The position numbers were made by a program, and so were the translations under genes. A stretch of 9,858 nucleotides of DNA from Anaerolineae bacterium. Lineage in GTDB: Bacteria; Chloroflexota; Anaerolineae; Aggregatilineales; Phototrophicaceae. This document shows positions 6,221 through 9,858 of this stretch, one piece after another. The stretch spans positions 1 to 9,858 of the forward strand of contig JADLHH010000497.1 in NCBI GenBank assembly GCA_020848855.1, read 5' to 3'. A model generated the notes under the pieces. The model was not told where the DNA came from, made no database searches, and saw only the letters and a program-made list of their open reading frames with translations. How positions within the stretch are numbered: position 1 is the stretch's first letter; each line of letters starts with the position of its first letter.

Positions 6221-6550
6221 ATGTCCGCGCTGACGCCCCACCTTCCGCTCGCGCTGATCATGATTGGCGCTGTCATCTGGCTGTTCATCATTGCCGCGTG
6301 GAAACCGCAGTGGTTCAGGCAGACAACCTCCAGCCTCGCCCTCTGGTCAGCGGTCGAAGGCGTCATCTGCGCCCTGATCTGGACACTCTGTATGCCGATC
6401 ATCGAACAGTCGCTCGGCGTAACCGGGATGCTCGACGGCGCGATAGTCGGTCTCGGCTGGGGCGGCATGTCGTTTTATGGCAAAACCCGCTTTCGGGCGG
6501 ATCAATTCTATGAGGACGGCGAGCGCCTGCGTCGAATTTTCTGGCGTTAG
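6221..6550 (+). CDS. Small hypothetical membrane protein
   Basis: I do not recognise this family. The 109-residue product has two clear hydrophobic helices, at about residues 8-27 and 38-60, and a third Gly-rich hydrophobic segment at about 66-86 (G-L-G-W-G-G-M). A charged C-terminal tail of about 24 residues follows, rich in Arg, Glu and Asp. There is no signal-peptide cleavage site or catalytic motif. It is the only convincing plus-strand gene in the window. The ATG at 6221 lacks a good Shine-Dalgarno sequence, having only a distant TGGTGA about 10 bases upstream. The ATG at 6195 and the GTG at 6207 are out of frame with it. Composition is like that of the neighbouring genes. It lies 93 bases downstream of the 6104-6128 element and ends 12 bases before the convergent UspA-like gene. 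It could be a small stress-induced membrane protein under the same control. Confidence 0.65.
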   Translation: MSALTPHLPLALIMIGAVIWLFIIAAWKPQWFRQTTSSLALWSAVEGVICALIWTLCMPIIEQSLGVTGMLDGAIVGLGWGGMSFYGKTRFRADQFYEDGERLRRIFWR

Positions 6551-6565
6551 GCAGCGCTTCGCCTA
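6548..6565. terminator. Weak hairpin between convergent genes, built from both stop codons
   Basis: TAGGC (6548-6552) and GCCTA (6561-6565) form a 5-base stem with an 8-base loop. Each outer end of the stem is the TAG stop codon of one convergent gene. There is no T-run on either strand, so if it acts as a terminator it is weak. It may simply limit read-through or protect 3' ends. Confidence 0.25.
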
Positions 6566-7015
6566 CGGCAGCGGGCGGGCAATTCGGTGAGCCGACGCCG
6601 GGACGGGCAGCGTCTCAAGCTGGCAGTTCACAGACCGCAGCCGCCGCTCCAGATTCAGCATCCGCAACGACCCCAACAGCGAAAAATTCGAGGATGGCGC
6701 ATCGACCAGCACACAGCCGGCGTTCAGCAAACATGCCGCCTGAAAAACGGCGTCGTGGAAGCTGACATACTGCATGGGCTGCACCACAAGCTCGACGCCG
6801 TAATCTTCGGCTGTGGCGCGGTATTCACCCAACCGTTTCCACTCGTGGAAATCCGGTGAAGACCAGCCGAACGCGCTTCCCAGCCACGCCGGCAGCACGG
6901 GAACCAGCCGCAGAAGCGTGACGTGTGTCCCCTGCCCGCGCGCCAGAGTGCAGGCATGGTGCATCGCTTCCCGTGTCCAGGCGTCGCCGCTCATCTGAAC
7001 CATGATTGTTTTCAT
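6563..7015 (-). CDS. UspA-like (universal stress protein fold) protein lacking the ATP-binding signature
   Basis: The 150-residue product has the size and general pattern of a single-domain universal stress protein. It opens with the beta strand M1-K-T-I-M-V-Q-M, then a helix with A17 ... A21-C-T-L-A-R, then the strand H31-V-T-L-L-R-L-V-P-V. This matches the usual 'kilVpvDgs...alela...ltllhVv' opening. Residues 73-82 and 92-105 (A-G-C-V-L-V-D-A) give the later strands. The C-terminal G-x-x-G-(9x)-G-S/T ATP-binding motif is absent; only L113-L-L-G-S-L remains near the expected place. The acidic residue after the first strand is also missing, so nucleotide binding is doubtful. I chose the ATG at 7015; the open frame extends upstream to 7465 but there overlaps the kinase gene. 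The ribosome site is weak. It lies about 200 bases downstream of the kinase and probably has its own promoter near the 7196-7220 element. Confidence 0.6.
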   Translation of the reverse strand: MKTIMVQMSGDAWTREAMHHACTLARGQGTHVTLLRLVPVLPAWLGSAFGWSSPDFHEWKRLGEYRATAEDYGVELVVQPMQYVSFHDAVFQAACLLNAGCVLVDAPSSNFSLLGSLRMLNLERRLRSVNCQLETLPVPASAHRIARPLP

Positions 7016-7195
7016 ATCACTGTCCGAATACACACTCCGGCGCAGACGACGCCTTTGAACATCATCGTGAGCAGGCGAGCGAATCGCGTCTTTCGCATAG
7101 CATCGTTCAACCGCCACCGGGAATCGTAACGCGCCAGCATCGCCGTACAATCCGGCAAGATGCCCAAAGCTTATCGAGAGAACGTATGCGCAGGC

Positions 7196-7220
7196 TAAGG
7201 CTGTGCTAAGAACGTTCTTA
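7196..7220 (-). promoter_or_regulatory. Regulatory element copy B: perfect palindrome plus 11-base-spaced half-site, upstream of UspA-like gene
   Basis: TAAGAACGTTCTTA (7220-7207 on the minus strand) is a perfect 14-base palindrome. A further CTTAG follows with its CTTA at 7199-7196, 11 bases after the CTTA of the palindrome's right arm. The repeated hexamer CTTAGC (7210-7205 and 7199-7194) shows the spacing clearly. The palindrome includes the TAA stop of the kinase gene. The element points toward the UspA-like start 181 bases downstream. I found no convincing -10 immediately after it. It shares 20 of 25 bases with the copy at 6104-6128. Confidence 0.5.
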
Positions 7221-8615
7221 TTTTTCGAGCGAGAGCGCGGCGGGCAGGCTGACGGTGAAACATGCGCCGCGCGAAGGCAGGCTCTCGACGTGGATGACGC
7301 CGTCATGCCCGCGTGCAATCTGATTCGCAATCGCCAGCCCAAGACCGGCGCCGCCTTTCTGGAAAGCCCGGTCGCTCTCGACGCGGTAGAAACGCTCGAA
7401 TAAGTGCGGCACATGTTCCGGCGCGATGCCGGGTCCCGAGTCTTTGATCTGAACGCGGATTTCACCCTGCGTCTGGGCTGCGGTGATCGTAATTTCTCCG
7501 CCTCGCGGCGTATACTTGACGGCGTTATCCACCAGGTTGAGAAACAGCCGAATGAGGTGGTCAGCCGTGCCCTGAACGATCAAATGCGGCGGGATGACTG
7601 CGCTCAGAACGATCGCCTTTTCGTCCGCCAGCACCCGTTCCTGCTCGACCACCGCTTCCAGCAAATCGCTCAGGTCGACCACTTCCGATTTCCAGTGTGA
7701 CGGCGCGCTGTCCAGCCGCGCCAGAAACAGCAGATCGGTCGACAACCGGATCAACCGATCCGTCTCGCGCTGAATTTGCCGCAGCGCTTTCTGATAGTCT
7801 TCCGGCGTGCGGTTCCGGCTCAGCGCCACATCGACCTGCCCCTTGATCGCCGTGAGCGGCGTGCGCAGTTCGTGCGAGGCGTCGGCGGTGAAACGCCGCT
7901 CCGAATCGAACGCCGCCTGAACGCGATCCAGCATCCGATTCAGCGTTTCCGTCAGCCGCCCCAGTTCGTCATTGGGTCCCCGGTATGCCACCCGTTCGGA
8001 CATATCAGTCGCGTTGATCGACTGTACCGTCCGCGTGATGTTGTCGACCGGGTGCAGCGCCCGGTTCGCAGTGAACAGCCCGCCAAGCACCGCGATGATC
8101 AGCGCAACCGGCAGCCCCAGCAGGATCAGGCGCATCAGGTTGGTCTGCGTGTCCTGAACGATGTTAAGCGACTGCCCCATCTGCAGCCAGGTATCGAACC
8201 GCGTCGTCTCGGTTTCGATCTGCTGCGTATAAATGCGCCAGGGCATGTCGTTGATGGCGACCGTCTGAAACTCGGATGCTGCCGGCGGCGCGAATGCCAG
8301 CGACGGGAACCCGCCCACGTCGGCGGCGACCGTCCCATCGGCTTCAACCAGTCGCAGCGCAAAACTGGACTGTGCCAGATAATCCTCGGCTGCTTCGGAC
8401 ATCGGATGCAGCACCGGCGGGTTGACCGTATCGTTCACGTCCACAAGCAGGTGCGACGCCGCGACCCGCAGCCCCTCGTCGATTTGCTTAAACAGGCGCT
8501 CCTGCAGTTCAAAGTGGAGATAAAGGCTGAAGCCCAGGACGATCAGCGCGAGGAACAACGTATACCACAGGGTCAGGCGGACGCGAATCGAGGCGAATCT
8601 AGTCATCTTGTTCAT
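7218..8615 (-). CDS. HAMP-domain sensor histidine kinase of an OmpR-type two-component system
   Basis: This 465-residue membrane kinase has a classical layout. The first transmembrane helix is at about residues 13-33, and an extracytoplasmic sensor region of about 125 residues follows (35-158). The second helix is at about 160-181, followed by a HAMP linker (about 182-235) with L187-H-P-V and N215-D-E-L-G-R-L. The dimerisation and phosphoacceptor domain carries S247-H248-E-L-R-T-P-L. The ATPase domain shows the N box L359-N-L-V-D-N364-A-V-K-Y, the G1 box D392-S-G-P-G, the F box F406-E-R-F-Y-R and the G2 box G421-G-A-G-L-G-L. All catalytic motifs are intact. The start at 8615 overlaps the regulator gene by 17 bases; an in-frame ATG at 8606 is an alternative. 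The general type resembles MprB, ArlS or heavy-metal sensor kinases. The signal cannot be read from the sensor region, but the neighbours suggest envelope or ion stress. Confidence 0.93.
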   Translation of the reverse strand: MNKMTRFASIRVRLTLWYTLFLALIVLGFSLYLHFELQERLFKQIDEGLRVAASHLLVDVNDTVNPPVLHPMSEAAEDYLAQSSFALRLVEADGTVAADVGGFPSLAFAPPAASEFQTVAINDMPWRIYTQQIETETTRFDTWLQMGQSLNIVQDTQTNLMRLILLGLPVALIIAVLGGLFTANRALHPVDNITRTVQSINATDMSERVAYRGPNDELGRLTETLNRMLDRVQAAFDSERRFTADASHELRTPLTAIKGQVDVALSRNRTPEDYQKALRQIQRETDRLIRLSTDLLFLARLDSAPSHWKSEVVDLSDLLEAVVEQERVLADEKAIVLSAVIPPHLIVQGTADHLIRLFLNLVDNAVKYTPRGGEITITAAQTQGEIRVQIKDSGPGIAPEHVPHLFERFYRVESDRAFQKGGAGLGLAIANQIARGHDGVIHVESLPSRGACFTVSLPAALSLEK

Positions 8616-9282
8616 CGGCGCTCAGGCGATACCCCACTCCCCGTACCGTTTTAATGAGCGGCGTCTCGGCGTCCTTGTCGATCTTGCGCCGCAGATAGCC
8701 GATGTAAACGTCGACCGCGTTGGACTCGTTGTAGAAATCGAACCCCCACACCCGCTCGCCAATCTGCGTGCGCGTCAGCACATGCCCGGCATTCCGCATC
8801 AGGTATTCGAGCAGCATGAATTCGCGCTGGCTGAGTTCGAGGACGCGCCCGCCGCGCCGCACGATCCGCCGCGCCGTATCCACTTCGAGATCGGCGACGC
8901 GCAGGATATTCGTCGTTTGCAGCGGCGGACGGCGCAGCAGCGCGTTGATGCGGGCGAGCAGTTCGGAAAAGTCGAAAGGCTTGGTCAGGTAATCATCCGC
9001 GCCGGTATTCAAGCCGGTCACGCGGTCTTCAACGGAATCGCGGGCAGTCAGGATCAGGATCGGCGTCTTCACGTCCCGCTTGCGCAGTTCCAGGATCAGT
9101 TGCAGCCCGTCCATTTTGGGCAGCATGATGTCCAGCACCATGACGTCGTATTCGGCGTCCAGCGCGTATTCCAGCCCCTTCTCGCCGTCCTTTGCCCAGT
9201 CGACTCGATGCCCGGCTTCGCGCAGTCCCTGGCTGATGAACTTTGCAATCCCCTCTTCATCTTCGACCAACAGCAGCCGCAC
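8599..9282 (-). CDS. OmpR/PhoB-family response regulator
   Basis: The 227-residue transcription factor is the partner of the overlapping kinase. The receiver domain (about 1-118) has the acidic pocket E7-D8, the phosphoacceptor D51 in V-L-D-I-M-L-P-K-M-D-G, the switch T79 and K101 in Y-L-T-K-P-F. The winged-helix DNA-binding domain (about 127-221) has L150-S-Q-R-E-F-M-L-L-E-Y-L, the recognition-helix region S187-N-A-V-D-V-Y-I-G-Y-L-R-R-K-I-D and the C-terminal wing T212-V-R-G-V-G-Y-R-L. The start codon is GTG (9282-9280), decided by a strong GGGGAGGA ribosome site at 9297-9290, 7 bases upstream. The gene follows the RCK/antiporter gene by 73 bases on the same strand and could be co-transcribed with it or have its own promoter. 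Regulators of this family often bind direct repeats spaced about 11 bases, which matches the two elements in the window. Confidence 0.95.
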   Translation of the reverse strand: MRLLLVEDEEGIAKFISQGLREAGHRVDWAKDGEKGLEYALDAEYDVMVLDIMLPKMDGLQLILELRKRDVKTPILILTARDSVEDRVTGLNTGADDYLTKPFDFSELLARINALLRRPPLQTTNILRVADLEVDTARRIVRRGGRVLELSQREFMLLEYLMRNAGHVLTRTQIGERVWGFDFYNESNAVDVYIGYLRRKIDKDAETPLIKTVRGVGYRLSADEQDD

Positions 9283-9301
9283 GATCTTATCCTCCCCAAT
9301 T

Positions 9302-9320
9302 CAGGCAGACCGCTTGCCTG
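9302..9320 (-). other. Short hairpin in the leader of the response regulator gene
   Basis: CAGGCA and TGCCTG form a perfect 6-base stem with a 7-base loop, ending 4 bases before the GGGGAGGA ribosome site of the regulator gene. There is no T-run after it on the minus strand, so a factor-independent terminator for the upstream gene is not supported. It may be a 3' end or leader structure. Confidence 0.25.
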
Positions 9321-9356
9321 GGAGCGCCGAGGACTGTTATCCTGACAGAATCTAGC

Positions 9357-9858
9357 CTAAACCTCACCGGCATCATCCAATACCCTGGATGTAATCATCC
9401 CCCGCGCCTGCTGAATCTGTACCGGCTCGCCAATGATGCCCAGAATGTCGCCCGGCTCAAGCTCAGTCCCGGATTTGGGCTTGGGGATCAGATTCGCATC
9501 CCGAAGAATCGCCACAATCGACGCGCCGGTGATCGCCCGCAGGTTCGCCACCGCTATCGTCTGCCCCACGACCGGGCTGTCGTCGGGGACGGGCAGCCAG
9601 GCGATTTCCATGCCTTTCGCGGCGGTGATCATCTGATCTAGTATCCGCTGCTCGCCCACTGTCGAAATCGAGACATCATACTGGTCGCGCCGTACCGCGT
9701 CGGCATACTGCTGAACTTCGTTCGGCGCAAAATCCAGCCGCAGCAGCGTATGCCGCATCATTTCCAGCCCACCTTCGAGTTCGGGGTGAATCACGTCATG
9801 AGCGCCCAGTTCGATGAGACGGCTCACGCCAGTACGGGTAGACGCCCGCACGATAATG
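9357..9858 (-). CDS. C-terminal RCK (TrkA-type) regulatory region of a K+ channel or CPA2 cation/proton antiporter (partial)
   Basis: The frame enters from the right edge and is open for 166 residues to a TAG stop. The first visible residues, I-I-V-R-A-S-T-R, then L-G-A-H-D-V-I-H-P-E-L-E-G-G, are the end of an RCK_N/TrkA_N Rossmann domain, which binds NAD(H) or another nucleotide. This 'GAD-x-V-x-P-E-x-E-x-(S/G)' pattern is frequent in KefB/KefC-like and TrkA proteins. A linker of about 45 residues follows. Next is an RCK_C/TrkA_C domain (about 9608-9408) with L-P-V-P-D-D-S-P-V-V-G-Q-T, G-A-S-I-V-A-I-L-R-D and L-E-P-G-D-I-L-G-I-I-G. An apparent start at 9851 is a valine GTG codon inside the domain, not a true start. 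Whether membrane helices lie upstream (antiporter) or the protein is a soluble TrkA/KtrA subunit cannot be seen. It is on the same strand as the regulator gene. Confidence 0.85.
   Translation of the reverse strand, partial: IIVRASTRTGVSRLIELGAHDVIHPELEGGLEMMRHTLLRLDFAPNEVQQYADAVRRDQYDVSISTVGEQRILDQMITAAKGMEIAWLPVPDDSPVVGQTIAVANLRAITGASIVAILRDANLIPKPKSGTELEPGDILGIIGEPVQIQQARGMITSRVLDDAGEV

Noticed and set aside
7194..7225. Palindrome followed by TTTTT on the plus strand as an intrinsic terminator
   Set aside because: The palindrome has no loop, so it would not fold as an RNA hairpin, and no plus-strand gene ends there. On the minus strand, where the kinase ends, no T-run follows.
7016..7465. 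An upstream extension of the UspA-like frame giving a 300-residue protein
   Set aside because: The extra 150 residues overlap the kinase gene, have no domain character, and run through the region holding the palindrome. The ATG at 7015 opens directly with a Usp-type first strand.
9334..9348. CTGT-N7-ACAG inverted repeat between the RCK gene and the regulator gene
   Set aside because: The arms are only 4 bases, with no supporting promoter elements or second copy, so it is within chance expectation.

Overview
The window is a bacterial chromosome segment at roughly 57-60% GC by eye. Almost every gene is on the minus strand, and nearly all of them relate to monovalent-cation/proton homeostasis or to sensing and stress. 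There are no rRNA or tRNA genes, insertion sequences, CRISPR arrays or phage genes to place the organism. Gene style and gene mix would fit a Chloroflexota (Anaerolineae-like) bacterium, but that is a low-confidence guess.

Positions 1-5675 (minus strand) hold a multisubunit Na+(K+)/H+ antiporter operon in the order mrpAB-mrpC-mrpD-mrpE-mrpF-mrpG. The genes overlap or sit a few bases apart, and mrpG runs off the left edge. MrpA and MrpB are one 932-residue polypeptide, which is the 'group 2' (A'CDEFG) layout. Positions 5676-6220 are a 545-base non-coding region carrying a candidate operon promoter, a foldable leader and two palindromes. A small plus-strand gene for an unrecognised membrane protein lies at 6221-6550. 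It converges on a degenerate UspA-like gene (6563-7015, minus). Upstream of that come an OmpR-family response regulator (GTG start) and its overlapping HAMP-type histidine kinase (9282 down to 7218). The right edge holds the C-terminal RCK (TrkA-type) part of a potassium channel or CPA2 cation/proton antiporter subunit.

Working model: a membrane kinase and its regulator control envelope or ion-stress genes, among them a UspA-like protein and a small membrane protein, next to two cation/proton transport systems. The strongest unexplained signal is a 25-base element found twice in the non-coding DNA. It is a TAAGAAYGTTCTTA palindrome followed by a third CTTA half-site exactly 11 bases on. One copy points toward the small membrane protein gene and the other toward the UspA-like gene. 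The 11-base spacing is what OmpR/PhoB-family regulators commonly use, and the window encodes such a regulator. No wholly new enzymatic or defence system is evident.
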